A stretch of DNA of 43,139 nucleotides from Thermoguttaceae bacterium (lineage in GTDB: Bacteria > Planctomycetota > Planctomycetia > Pirellulales > Thermoguttaceae). How positions within the stretch are numbered: the first letter of the stretch is position 1; each line of letters begins with the position of its first letter. A model generated the notes under the pieces. It had not been told where the DNA came from and did not search any database. It was given only the letters and a program-made list of their open reading frames with translations. The DNA lies in assembly GCA_017550965.1 (NCBI GenBank), contig JAFZNK010000095.1:1-43139 (forward strand), read 5' to 3'. Below, piece after piece: positions 24,541-32,795 of this stretch. Position numbers and translations under genes: made by a program.

Positions 24541-24792
24541 TCAAGGTAGCATTCCACTATTAACGAACCGCATCGTCTTTAAAATAGTGGTTGTATTTTC
24601 GAACCATGCAATCAATTGAATTGAATCGTAAAGTCCGCTGTCGTCGTCAATAAACAGATTGAAATGATGTTCCGCGTCATGAAGAGTATTGTAAACATAC
24701 TCCTCGACAGGCGGGACAGTCTCTTCGTCGCCGTGAAAAAATCGTACGACATAATTCTTAGTGTTCAAAGGAGTATAATTTTTTGTAGGCAT
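24541..24792 (-). CDS. Small hypothetical protein
   Basis: 83 residues from the ATG of MPTKNYT, chosen because AAGGA lies 7 bases upstream; an in-frame GTG at 24807 lies before that ribosome site. It is acidic, with a run FIDDDSGLYDSIQLIAWFEN and an HHFNLF segment, and looks like a compact alpha/beta domain. There is no signal peptide or known motif. It sits at the right edge of the AT-rich island with its own hairpin terminator and is likely accessory. Confidence 0.55.
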   Translation of the reverse strand: MPTKNYTPLNTKNYVVRFFHGDEETVPPVEEYVYNTLHDAEHHFNLFIDDDSGLYDSIQLIAWFENTTTILKTMRFVNSGMLP

Positions 24793-24935
24793 AGGTTTTC
24801 CTTCCACAAGTTTTTGTCTTAACCTATAATTAATTTTACCACAAAAATTAAACTACGTCAAACACTAATTGTAATTTTTTTAAAAAATCAACAATATTTA
24901 TTATAAAAAACAACTTTATAGTAACAATTTTACGT

Positions 24936-26027
24936 TCACTTATGTTGCAAAAACAACCATTCTCTAACCGATTCCAACTTATAAGCGTAGTCAAACGACG
25001 TTAGATGTTCGCTTTTGACCGCCTGGCCGTCGGCGACGGTGGTTCCTTTGGTAAAGGAAACAAAATTCGCGTCGAACCCCTGTTCAATCATCGACTTAAC
25101 CAAAGCGTTCTGAACGTCCCGATCTTCTTGCGCGCTCCATTCTTCTCGCGCATAGGGAATCTTGTCCCTTTCAAAAACGCTGATCAGACCGTTTTGACCC
25201 GCGGACGCTTTGTCGTCCCCCGCAGAAACAATGTAAAAGAAGCGCTTCGTTTCGAGAACGTCGAGGACGTCGTTATTCCACTGACTCCCCACAAACAAAT
25301 AAGCGGCGAACAAATCGGGATACGCGACGCTCAAATGGAACGACGTCATTCCGCCCATCGACTGACCCGTCGCGTAAAGTCGGTTCGTATCGATAGAACG
25401 CGTCTGACAAAGATTCTCGATCAGACGAACGGCGACGGCGATTTGAGGAGAAGTATTAAAATCATCGTCGACAATAACTTCGGTAAAAACTGGGATCAAC
25501 ACAAAACAGGGGCGTTTCGTCTGCTCGGCGGCGGTCGCCCAAACGACGCCTCCCCAACCGACGCTCAGCGAAAAATTCGGATCGCGTCCGGCGGCGCGCG
25601 CGTCCGGAATGAACATGACCAACGGATATTGTTGAGAAGCGTCGTAATTCTCCGGAACAAACAACAGATATTGCATTTTAAAACCGGAGTCGGGGTCGTC
25701 GAACGTCAAAAGTTCGAACTTGTCTTGAACTTCGTCTAAAATCTTCTGGAGTTCAGGATCCGGTTTCGTCGAAGGCCCCATGCCGCCTCGCGGACCGCCG
25801 GGCTCGCGCATGCCGACGCGAAAACCGCCCTTTTGATCGTCGTTCTTCCCATGATCGTCGCCCTGACCGGGGACTTCAGGCAAAACCGAAGATTCGTCGG
25901 CGTTTCCAACGGAACTAACAAAAGAACCGGGCGACGCCCAGTCCCTCGCGCCGTCTCGAGCGCAAGCTGTGTCGACGCACGCGAAAACCGCTAAACCGCA
26001 TATTATGACGTCAAAGAAACGATTCAT
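24936..26027 (-). CDS. Secreted alpha/beta hydrolase (PHB-depolymerase/prolyl-oligopeptidase-like esterase)
   Basis: 363 residues from the ATG of MNRFFDV, with AGGGG 6 bases upstream. A signal peptide is followed by a Gly/Pro/charged linker (~35-95). The hydrolase domain has the strand QYPLVMFIPDA, the nucleophile elbow ATGQSMGGM (Ser223), an acid near SAGDDKAS (~Asp271) and the histidine in KSEHLTSF (His341). The nearest description is a dienelactone-hydrolase or polyhydroxybutyrate-depolymerase-like esterase of carbohydrate-degrading bacteria, where such enzymes remove acyl groups from plant polymers. The substrate is unknown. Confidence 0.85.
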   Translation of the reverse strand: MNRFFDVIICGLAVFACVDTACARDGARDWASPGSFVSSVGNADESSVLPEVPGQGDDHGKNDDQKGGFRVGMREPGGPRGGMGPSTKPDPELQKILDEVQDKFELLTFDDPDSGFKMQYLLFVPENYDASQQYPLVMFIPDARAAGRDPNFSLSVGWGGVVWATAAEQTKRPCFVLIPVFTEVIVDDDFNTSPQIAVAVRLIENLCQTRSIDTNRLYATGQSMGGMTSFHLSVAYPDLFAAYLFVGSQWNNDVLDVLETKRFFYIVSAGDDKASAGQNGLISVFERDKIPYAREEWSAQEDRDVQNALVKSMIEQGFDANFVSFTKGTTVADGQAVKSEHLTSFDYAYKLESVREWLFLQHK

Positions 26028-26109
26028 GATCAACCCCTTTAATTCGCGCGTTTAAAAAGACGCGCCTGTCGCAGGGCGCGTCCTCAAAACGACTGTTCTC
26101 TCGTCGACG

Positions 26110-27237
26110 TTATTGTTCCAAATCCAGACAGCTCTTCAACAACGATATGACTTTGAGTTGTTGCGGACACGCCGATTCGCACTGACCGCACTCAACGCAG
26201 TCCGACGCTTTGCCTTGTCCGTGCGTGGCGACCGTGTAATCCGACTTTCCACCGTCCCAGCTCGGATAGACGGTCGCTCGATTCTTCACGAGAAAAATCT
26301 CGGGAATCGGAATTTGCATGGGGCACCCTTTCACACAGTAATGGCAAGCCGTGCAGGGAATGGACTTGTCGGCGTCGAGCGCGTCTTGCGCCTTGCGAAT
26401 TACGGCGAGTTCCTCTTCGGAAAGCGGCTTGAAATCTTTCATATACGAAAGGTTGTCTTCCATTTGCGCGACGTTGGACATGCCCGAAAGCGTTACGGCG
26501 ACTCCGTCAAGCGAGGCGGCGAATCGCACCGCCCACGACGAGTAAGACTGCGTGGAACCGGTCGCGTCGAAAACGGCTTTGACGGCGGGAATCGGATTGG
26601 CCAACGCGCCCCCTTTGATCGGTTCCATGACGGTGATCGGCTTGTCGTGTTTTCTCGCGACTTCGTAACATCCCCTGCTCGCCACGCCGGGGTTCTCCCA
26701 ATCGGCGTAGTTGATTTGGAGCTGAACAAAATCGACTTCCGGATGCGCCGTAAGCAGTTCGTCCAACAGCTCCGGCGTGGCGTGGAAGGAAAAACCGTAA
26801 CGCTTGATCAGCCCCTTCTCTTTCAACTCTTTCATGAAATCCCAAAGACGGTATTCGTCGTACTTTTTGTAATTGCCAAGTTGGAACGCGTGAAGAAGAT
26901 AATAGTCGAAATAGCCCGCGCCGGTGCGTTCGAGACTCGTATAGAATTGTTGTTTCGCGCTCGCTTCGTCCTCGCACTGCATCCAGGCGCAGAGTTTCGT
27001 GCAAAGCGTGTAGCTCTCGCGCGGATACCGATCGACGAGCGCTTGGCGAATCGCCGCTTCAGATTCCCCGTTATCGTACACGTATGCGGTGTCAAAATAG
27101 GTCCCTCCCGCAGCGATAAACAGATCGACCATCTTTTTGGTCTGCTCGACGTCGATCGTCTTGCCGTCCGCCAACTTAGGCAGACGCATCAGACCAAACC
27201 CCAATTTAAAGACGTCGTTTTTAAAACAATCGGACAT
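26110..27237 (-). CDS. Aldo/keto reductase with C-terminal 2x[4Fe-4S] ferredoxin domain
   Basis: 375 residues from ATG (MSDCFKN), with GGAGG 8 bases upstream. The TIM-barrel aldo/keto reductase part has the catalytic tetrad region FDTAYVYDNGESE (Asp49, Tyr54), CTKL (Lys81) and the YYLLHAF histidine. The C-terminal ~90 residues carry two ferredoxin clusters: CTACHYCVKGCP and CVECGQCESACP. This fusion is common in anaerobes, where electrons may come from ferredoxin as well as NADPH. The physiological substrate is not known. Confidence 0.93.
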   Translation of the reverse strand: MSDCFKNDVFKLGFGLMRLPKLADGKTIDVEQTKKMVDLFIAAGGTYFDTAYVYDNGESEAAIRQALVDRYPRESYTLCTKLCAWMQCEDEASAKQQFYTSLERTGAGYFDYYLLHAFQLGNYKKYDEYRLWDFMKELKEKGLIKRYGFSFHATPELLDELLTAHPEVDFVQLQINYADWENPGVASRGCYEVARKHDKPITVMEPIKGGALANPIPAVKAVFDATGSTQSYSSWAVRFAASLDGVAVTLSGMSNVAQMEDNLSYMKDFKPLSEEELAVIRKAQDALDADKSIPCTACHYCVKGCPMQIPIPEIFLVKNRATVYPSWDGGKSDYTVATHGQGKASDCVECGQCESACPQQLKVISLLKSCLDLEQ

Positions 27238-27309
27238 TTCCAATTCCTCCGGCGATGTTGAAGTATGAACAAAAAAGAACGACGACGAGTAAAACGCGCA
27301 AAAAATACA

Positions 27310-27323
27310 AAAACGCGCGTTTT
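27310..27323. repeat. 14-bp perfect palindrome (AAAACGCGCGTTTT) upstream of the aldo/keto reductase
   Basis: It lies ~75 bp before the aldo/keto reductase ATG in a 230-bp gap and is preceded by a related AAAACGCGC at 27294-27302. It may be an operator. Confidence 0.4.
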
Positions 27324-27470
27324 ATCTCTATTCCCGATAACGTAATGTTAAAGCAAAGATCGAACAAAATCAAGCGATAGAAGACGCAAAAGCTAAAAAG
27401 GGCGTCTCATTCCCGCTCGTTAAATTCGTCGGTTCCTTATCGCGCCGACGTCGCAGATTGTCCGGTTCCG

Positions 27471-28628
27471 TCAATTTCCCCAGTCCTTCCAGGACACGTA
27501 TTGAACGTCGTTGACCATGCAAGTCAAATCCCCGAGATAATAGACTTTTCCTTTGGAATCGTCCGAACGAAGTTCAATATATTTTCTTACGTTTGAAGAC
27601 GCTTTTATTTCGGCGTCGCTGTTGCTTTTTACTTCTATGGCAAACGTATGTTTCCAGTCGGCGATCGTATCGACCTCAAATCCGTTTTTGTCTCTGAAGA
27701 AGGTAAGATTCGCTTTCTTCCCATCGTTAAAGCGACTCTTTAATAATTCCGAAATCGCCATCGTCTCCACAACCGCGCCTTTATGGGCGTCAAGCAACAG
27801 TTCTTCTTTGGAATCCAACCGCAGCAAATAAGACGTCAACCCAGGATCGACAAAATACAGTTTTGGCGTCTTAACGACGCTTTTTCCCAAATTATTGGAA
27901 TCCGGCTCCAGAAAATGAACGATGTAGGACGCTTCCAGAATGGAAAGCCACGATCTGACCGTTACCGCAGAAACGCCGACGTTTCTCGATATGTCGTCAT
28001 AGTTCGCCAGCTGTCCGCTCCGGGCGGCGCAAACCTGCAACAGTTTTCTAAAGGCGTTCACGTTGGAAGGATTGATCTGATCCCTGACGTCTAAATCCAG
28101 ATAAGAATCAATGTAATTCTCGAACCAGTCGTCTCGCAAAAAACGCTTGCTCTTGTCATATAGCGGCGGATAGAAACCGCCCCACGCGTAATCGTAAGGG
28201 TCGTCAGAAAGCAAACCTTCGTTTTTCAGTTCCTGAATAGAGAACGGCAACAGCTTGATCATACCGATACGACCGGCAAGACTGTCGGTAATGTTCTCCT
28301 TCAGACGAAACTGACTCGATCCGGTGAGAATATATTTGCCGGGACTATACTCGCCGCTGTCGACGTCAAGTTTAATAGCGTCAAAAAGTTCGGGAACCTT
28401 TTGCGCTTCGTCAATGATCGCCCCGTCCGGAAACGCTTTCAGAAAATCCCCCGGATTGGACTTTGCGATTTCGCGCATGTTTTTATCGTCCAAAGAAACG
28501 TAGCGTTTCTGAGGAAACGCCGCTTTGGCAAGCGTTGTTTTTCCGCTTTGGCGCGGCCCTGTAACAGCTACTACCGGGAATTGTCCCGACAATCTCAATA
28601 CGGCGTCGTATGCTTTCCGTCGAATCAC
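27471..28628 (-). CDS. AAA+ ATPase with DUF4143 domain (copy 2), intact PD-(D/E)XK-like motif
   Basis: 385 residues from GTG (VIRRKAYDAV), chosen because GGGAG lies 8 bases upstream; an earlier TTG at 28655 lies at the predicted -10. Walker A is GPRQSGKT (24-31), Walker B IIDEAQ (71-76), and the sensor strand YILTGSSQF (99-107). A winged-helix DNA-binding segment follows (DDISRNVGVSAVTVRSWLSILE, ~211-232). The C-terminus keeps the nuclease-like motif GFEVD...AIEVKSN (Asp320, Glu332, Lys334), which copy 1 has lost. Its promoter carries five ACTTTGGA sites at 22-23-bp spacing. No operon partner. Confidence 0.9.
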   Translation of the reverse strand: MIRRKAYDAVLRLSGQFPVVAVTGPRQSGKTTLAKAAFPQKRYVSLDDKNMREIAKSNPGDFLKAFPDGAIIDEAQKVPELFDAIKLDVDSGEYSPGKYILTGSSQFRLKENITDSLAGRIGMIKLLPFSIQELKNEGLLSDDPYDYAWGGFYPPLYDKSKRFLRDDWFENYIDSYLDLDVRDQINPSNVNAFRKLLQVCAARSGQLANYDDISRNVGVSAVTVRSWLSILEASYIVHFLEPDSNNLGKSVVKTPKLYFVDPGLTSYLLRLDSKEELLLDAHKGAVVETMAISELLKSRFNDGKKANLTFFRDKNGFEVDTIADWKHTFAIEVKSNSDAEIKASSNVRKYIELRSDDSKGKVYYLGDLTCMVNDVQYVSWKDWGN

Positions 28629-28650
28629 GTTTGCGTCTCCCTTAGTATTT

Positions 28651-28748
28651 TCCAAAGTATACCCTTAGGAAATTCCAAAGTCAAGCCCCAGATAATCCAA
28701 AGTCAACTATTAGGAAATTCCAAAGTTTTCAAACAGATAATCCAAAGT
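28651..28748 (-). repeat. Five phased ACTTTGGA repeats at the ATPase 2 promoter
   Basis: TCCAAAGT (plus strand) occurs at 28651, 28674, 28696, 28719 and 28741, alternately 23 and 22 bp apart, so all five lie on roughly the same face of the helix. Sites 2 and 4 are part of TTAGGAAATTCCAAA near-palindromes (28665-28679 and 28710-28724); sites 3 and 5 share CAGATAATCCAAAGT. The structure is a 45-bp unit repeated twice plus one degenerate half. Confidence 0.92.
28656..28684 (-). promoter_or_regulatory. Promoter of AAA+ ATPase 2
   Basis: On the minus strand, TTGACT (28679-28684), a 17-bp spacer and TATACT (28656-28661). Both hexamers run into copies of the ACTTTGGA repeat, and a 15-bp near-palindrome fills the spacer (28665-28679). 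Confidence 0.8.
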
Positions 28749-29069
28749 TTATTTTCCGAAAATCGTCGGGTCACGTCAAATAATCGGGACATAACATGAC
28801 GCGACGTAAGGAGATAACGCTAACAAACCCACGAAGCGGCAAGCGTTTCTTGGAATTATGACAAAAACGACGCGCAATTGGAAGCAATACGTTCATCAAA
28901 CGCGGCGACTTCGCCCTCCGGTTTGACGAAAACGCATTAAAGGCGTAGAAGAAACAAGCGTCGACCCGGTTCAAAATTCCAACGGCGGCCGACGCTAATG
29001 TGGGCAGATCGCCAAAATCAAGCTTTTTGCGAACGGTCTCTCAAGGGCTTGATTCCAACCGTTTCGCGA
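28749..29069. other. Intergenic region between ATPase 2 repeats and guaA
   Basis: About 320 bp. Short open frames exist on both strands (for example 28771-28974, minus) but none has a ribosome site or recognisable product, so no gene is called. Confidence 0.5.
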
Positions 29070-30635
29070 TTATTCCCACTCGATCGTTGCGGGCGGTTTC
29101 GAGCTGATATCGTAAACGACGCGATTAACGCCGCCGACTTCGTTGATGATTCGCGAAGAAATTCTCGCCAAAACGTCGTAAGGAAGCCTGCTCCAGTCGG
29201 CGGTCATGAAGTCGGTCGTCGAAACGCAACGCACGGCGATCGCGTTGTCGTACGTTCGTCCGTCCCCCATCACGCCGACGCTGCGCACGGGCAACAACAC
29301 GGCAAACGCCTGCGACGTCTCGCGATAAAGTCCGGCTTTAACAATTTCGTCGACGACGATCGCGTCCGCCTCGCGCAAGAGTTCGAGAGCTTCTTTGGTT
29401 ACGGCGCCAAGGCAACGCACCGCAAGACCGGGGCCGGGGAACGGATGACGCCAGACTAAATTCTCGGGCAAGCCAAGTTCCAGTCCGACGCGTCGAACGT
29501 CGCCCTTGAACAATTCGCGAAGCGGTTCGATCAGTTCAAATTCCAGATTTTCCGGCAACCCTCCGACGTTGTGATGGAATTTAATCGTCGCCGCCTGTCC
29601 GCCCTTCTTTCCCCCGCTTTCGATAACGTCCGGATAGATCGTTCCCTGCGCCAGGAATTTCGCGCCGTCGATTTTTCTCGCCTCTTCCGAAAACACGTCG
29701 ATAAACGTCTTGCCGATAATCTTGCGTTTCTGCTGAGGGTCGTCGACTCCGGCAAGAGCCGATAAGAACCGTTCCTCCGCGTCCGCAATCACAAGATTCA
29801 CTTCGAAATTCTCTCTGAAAACTTTCGCGACGGAATCGATCTCGTTTTTGCGCATCATGCCGTTGTCGACAAAAATACACGTCAGTTGAGAGCCGACCGC
29901 GCGGGAAATCAACGCGGCGACCACCGCCGAATCGACCCCCCCGGAAAGTCCGCATATGACGCGATCGCCGCCGACTTGAGCGCGAATCTTTTCGATCGCC
30001 GTCGCCGCAAAATTCTTCACCGTCCAACTGCAGGACGACTTGCAAATCTTCGTGACAAAGTTGGCGACGATCTTGCGCCCTTCGTCGGTATGCGTCACTT
30101 CCGGATGGAATTGAATGCCGTAGAACTGAGCGGACTCGCAGGCGACCGCCGCGTTGGGACAGGTCGAAGTCGACGCAAGCGCCGTAAATTCAGGAGAAAG
30201 ACGCGTCGCCTGATCGCCGTGGCTCATCCAGACTTGCGAGCGGAGCGCGACGCCTTCCAGGAGAGGATTCGAAGCCCCGGCGGCGTTAATCTCAAGCTCC
30301 GCGGGGCCGTATTCGCGTCGTTCCGCCGACTCGACCGTCGCGCCGAACTCTTTGCAAGTCAGCTGCATGCCGTAGCAGACGCCGAGAATCGGAACGCCCA
30401 ATTTGTAGACGTTCGGGTCAATTTTAGGGGCGCCCGCGTCGTAAACGCTTGAAGGACCGCCGGAAAGAATCAGGCCGATGGGAGCGCGTTCGGCGATCTC
30501 TTCCGCAGTCGTCTCGCAGGGAATAATTTCGCAATACGTCTGATTCTCGCGAACGCGCTGCGCTAACAGTTGAGTGTATTGCGACCCAAAGTCCAGAATG
30601 AGAACGATTTCGTTACGTTCGTTGGAACTGCTCAT
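29070..30635 (-). CDS. guaA: GMP synthase (glutamine-hydrolysing)
   Basis: 521 residues, the normal length. The N-terminal class I glutamine amidotransferase has Cys87 (LGVCYGMQ) and His177/Glu179 (FHPEVTHT). The ATP-pyrophosphatase domain has the SGGVDS loop (231-236), and the C-terminal dimerisation domain ends in the standard PPATIEWE. It converts XMP, ATP and glutamine to GMP in the cytoplasm. GGAG precedes the ATG. It stands alone, divergent from the unknown secreted protein gene. Confidence 0.97.
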   Translation of the reverse strand: MSSSNERNEIVLILDFGSQYTQLLAQRVRENQTYCEIIPCETTAEEIAERAPIGLILSGGPSSVYDAGAPKIDPNVYKLGVPILGVCYGMQLTCKEFGATVESAERREYGPAELEINAAGASNPLLEGVALRSQVWMSHGDQATRLSPEFTALASTSTCPNAAVACESAQFYGIQFHPEVTHTDEGRKIVANFVTKICKSSCSWTVKNFAATAIEKIRAQVGGDRVICGLSGGVDSAVVAALISRAVGSQLTCIFVDNGMMRKNEIDSVAKVFRENFEVNLVIADAEERFLSALAGVDDPQQKRKIIGKTFIDVFSEEARKIDGAKFLAQGTIYPDVIESGGKKGGQAATIKFHHNVGGLPENLEFELIEPLRELFKGDVRRVGLELGLPENLVWRHPFPGPGLAVRCLGAVTKEALELLREADAIVVDEIVKAGLYRETSQAFAVLLPVRSVGVMGDGRTYDNAIAVRCVSTTDFMTADWSRLPYDVLARISSRIINEVGGVNRVVYDISSKPPATIEWE

Positions 30636-31126
30636 TACAACGTCTCCGTTTCGACGTTTATTAAGGACGAAAGCCCCGTGGTTTGTCGCGCGTCAAAACG
30701 TTCGACGCGCTTGGCGCAAATTATAACCTACAAAGAAAAATATTAAATACCCAAATACAAGAATAAACGCATTATTAGTTTTGCTAACATTAACAAACGT
30801 CAAAACAAAGCGCTAAAACAACAGGGGAACCTAACCGGTCGGAATTTAACGATTTTGTCAGTATTATTCAATAAACGCAAAAGAAATTTAAAATTACGTC
30901 GTTAAGAGAGCTTCTCCAAGACAAAAAGTATCGCAAAAACGTTATAATTATAGCGTGAAGATAGGGCAATATCGTCGGTTAAATCGTTTAGGTCTTTTTA
31001 TCCGCCGATATTCGTTTGCTTTCCCTGTCCGGTAAGGCGGCGCGAATCGCGAACGTCTCAGAAAAAACAGCAAAGCCAATAGAGTCAAAGTTTTACAGCC
31101 GCGTCGGCAGATTAATTAACCGTCCA
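30636..31126. other. Divergent intergenic region guaA / unknown secreted protein
   Basis: About 490 bp. It holds the guaA -10 and leader hairpin (30688-30725) and an A/T-rich middle with no repeats that I recognise. On the plus strand a TATAAT at 30943-30948 with a weak AAGACA 19 bp upstream may drive the 31127 gene, leaving a ~170-base leader. Confidence 0.45.
30720..30725 (-). promoter_or_regulatory. Putative -10 of guaA
   Basis: TATAAT on the minus strand, 85 bp before the guaA ATG, with an A/T-rich region where the -35 would be. A 7-bp inverted repeat (GCGCGTC...GACGCGC, 30688-30710) lies in the leader and could be a regulatory hairpin. Confidence 0.38.
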
Positions 31127-31960
31127 ATGACCAAACGCAACGTCCAACGTTCCGAATCGCTCAAAGCCGCTTTAATACGGCTTAGCGCCGCCGTGTTATG
31201 CGTCGGCGTCTTTTGCGGCGTCGGCCGGATCGTTTCGTCGACGACGCAGGATTCCGATCAGGGGCGGTTTGTCGGGTTCTTAAACAACAGCGCCGGCAAT
31301 CTTGTCGTCTACGAAGGCGATTTTCTGTCCGGCGGCGAGAGCAAACAAGCCAATTCCGCGACTCTGGGCGCTTCTTTCGCTTTTGAGTCCGCCGACGCGC
31401 AGACGGCGACGTCGAGTCCTCAAATGATCGGCGTCAAACATTCCGAAACGCGTTCTCCGTTGAACTTGAACGAAGACCTTGCGACAAGCGGCGACGCGGC
31501 GATTATCGGCGCGGAATTCGTCGACGACGCCGTCGCGGAAAGCGCTCCAAACGACGACTGGCAAAGCGAATTGGCGTTGACTCCGTACGAAACTCCGACG
31601 TTCGTCCCTCTTCAGGCGAAAGTCTGGAGCGAAAACGCGACGCTGACCGACGACGCGTTTGCCGACGACGTCGCGCTTCTTTTCGCGCCGTCGACGCTGA
31701 TCCGGCCGGACGGCTCGCTCGTCTACGAACCCGCGACGTCTCGCGAATCGACGCGCTTCTTCGCCGAGACCAAAGCGGAACAAAACGCGTCCGTTCGACG
31801 CGGCGACGTGGCGCAAGTCGGCGCGGTCGTTTCCTCAAACGCTCTTTCCTCTCAGTTAGTCGACAATCCCGTCTACCTTGAAGGCGCGTCTCGCAACGGC
31901 GTCGGAATCAGAAGAGGCGCCATGCCGGGAACGGGCGCGGTTTCTATCAGCGTTAATTAA
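31127..31960 (+). CDS. Secreted or membrane-anchored protein of unknown function
   Basis: 277 residues from ATG (MTKRNVQRSE); the frame opens further upstream (31016) but the extension looks non-coding. A basic N-terminus and one hydrophobic segment (LIRLSAAVLCVGVFCGVG) indicate export or a single membrane anchor. The remainder is acidic, rich in Ala, Ser, Asp and Glu, without cysteines after the anchor, and looks largely disordered. No domain is recognised. Codon use matches neighbouring core genes, so it is probably real and lineage-specific. A terminator follows 1 bp after the stop. Confidence 0.6.
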   Translation: MTKRNVQRSESLKAALIRLSAAVLCVGVFCGVGRIVSSTTQDSDQGRFVGFLNNSAGNLVVYEGDFLSGGESKQANSATLGASFAFESADAQTATSSPQMIGVKHSETRSPLNLNEDLATSGDAAIIGAEFVDDAVAESAPNDDWQSELALTPYETPTFVPLQAKVWSENATLTDDAFADDVALLFAPSTLIRPDGSLVYEPATSRESTRFFAETKAEQNASVRRGDVAQVGAVVSSNALSSQLVDNPVYLEGASRNGVGIRRGAMPGTGAVSISVN

Positions 31961-31961
31961 A

Positions 31962-31998
31962 AAAACTCCCCGCGCCTTGTTCAAACGCGGGAAGTTTT
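31962..31998. terminator. Terminator between the secreted protein gene and hisB
   Basis: A 13-bp stem with one mismatch (31962-31974 with 31986-31998), an 11-base loop and A/T runs on both sides; it can serve both convergent genes. Confidence 0.75.
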
Positions 31999-32049
31999 CT
32001 CTGTTAAAAAAGCGATCCGCGCGTTGCCAACGCGCGACGTTCGTCCTTC

Positions 32050-32634
32050 TTATAAAACGCCTTTCGTGCTCGGAACCCCGGACTGTCGCGGATCTTTTTC
32101 CACCGCCGCGCGAATCGCCCGCGCGACCGATTTAAAAATCGCTTCGGAAATGTGGTGGCCGTTCCCGCCGTACCGAACGTTGACGTGCAAGTTACACGCC
32201 GCGGCGTTGGCAAAACCTTGCCAGAACTCGTTCACCAGCTCAAGATCGAAATTTCCGACGCGTTCGACGGGGAATTTCGCGTTAAAAACGAGGAACGGAC
32301 GGCCGGAAAAATCAACCGCCGCTTCCGCAAGCGTTTCGTCCATCGGGAGAATGAAAAATCCGTAGCGACAAACGCCCTTCTTATCGCCCAGAGCCTTGCT
32401 GAAAGCCTGTCCTAACGCGATCCCGACGTCTTCGACCGAATGATGTCCGTCGACTTCAAGATCGCCGTGAACGTCGAGCGAAAGATCGACTTTTGAGTGC
32501 GCCGAGAACAGCGTGAGCATATGATCGAAGAAGCCAAGCCCCGTCGACACGGAGGACTTGCCCTTCCCGTCAAGATTGATCTTCAAACGAATTTGAGTCT
32601 CTTTCGTATCGCGTTCGATTTCGGCCGTTCTCAT
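32050..32634 (-). CDS. hisB: Imidazoleglycerol-phosphate dehydratase
   Basis: 194 residues, the length of stand-alone HisB. The two manganese-binding repeats are HHSVEDVGIALGQA and GHHISEAIFKSVARA; the family marks GLGFFDHML and FILPMDE are present. It dehydrates imidazole glycerol phosphate to imidazole acetol phosphate in histidine synthesis. GAGG precedes the ATG. hisC lies just upstream on the same strand but a terminator separates them. Confidence 0.97.
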   Translation of the reverse strand: MRTAEIERDTKETQIRLKINLDGKGKSSVSTGLGFFDHMLTLFSAHSKVDLSLDVHGDLEVDGHHSVEDVGIALGQAFSKALGDKKGVCRYGFFILPMDETLAEAAVDFSGRPFLVFNAKFPVERVGNFDLELVNEFWQGFANAAACNLHVNVRYGGNGHHISEAIFKSVARAIRAAVEKDPRQSGVPSTKGVL

Positions 32635-32732
32635 GACTACCTCGATTCTTTTCGTTTTCTACCTCAGGGCGAATCGCCCCGACCGCTCCATTATAAGACG
32701 CCGCGCTTTAAAATCAACGCCTCGCGTTAAAA

Positions 32733-32767
32733 AAACGGAGGCCGACCGACAAAGTCAACCTCCGTTT
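32733..32767 (-). terminator. Intrinsic terminator of hisC
   Basis: A 9-bp stem AAACGGAGG/CCTCCGTTT (32733-32741 with 32759-32767), followed on the minus strand by a run of seven T. It separates hisC from hisB transcription. Confidence 0.8.
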
Positions 32768-32795
32768 CAGACGTGATAACGCGAACGACGCCTGA

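Noticed and set aside
26113..27261. 382-codon plus-strand open frame opposite the aldo/keto reductase
   Set aside because: The minus strand has complete catalytic and ferredoxin motifs; the plus frame is a shadow caused by GC-rich codon use.
28651..28748. CRISPR-like reading of the five repeats at ATPase 2
   Set aside because: Repeats are only 8 bp with 14-15-bp spacing, and alternate intervals are themselves repeated, so there are no unique spacers; no cas genes are present.
28771..28974. 67-codon minus-strand frame before guaA
   Set aside because: No ribosome site or recognisable sequence; probably chance.
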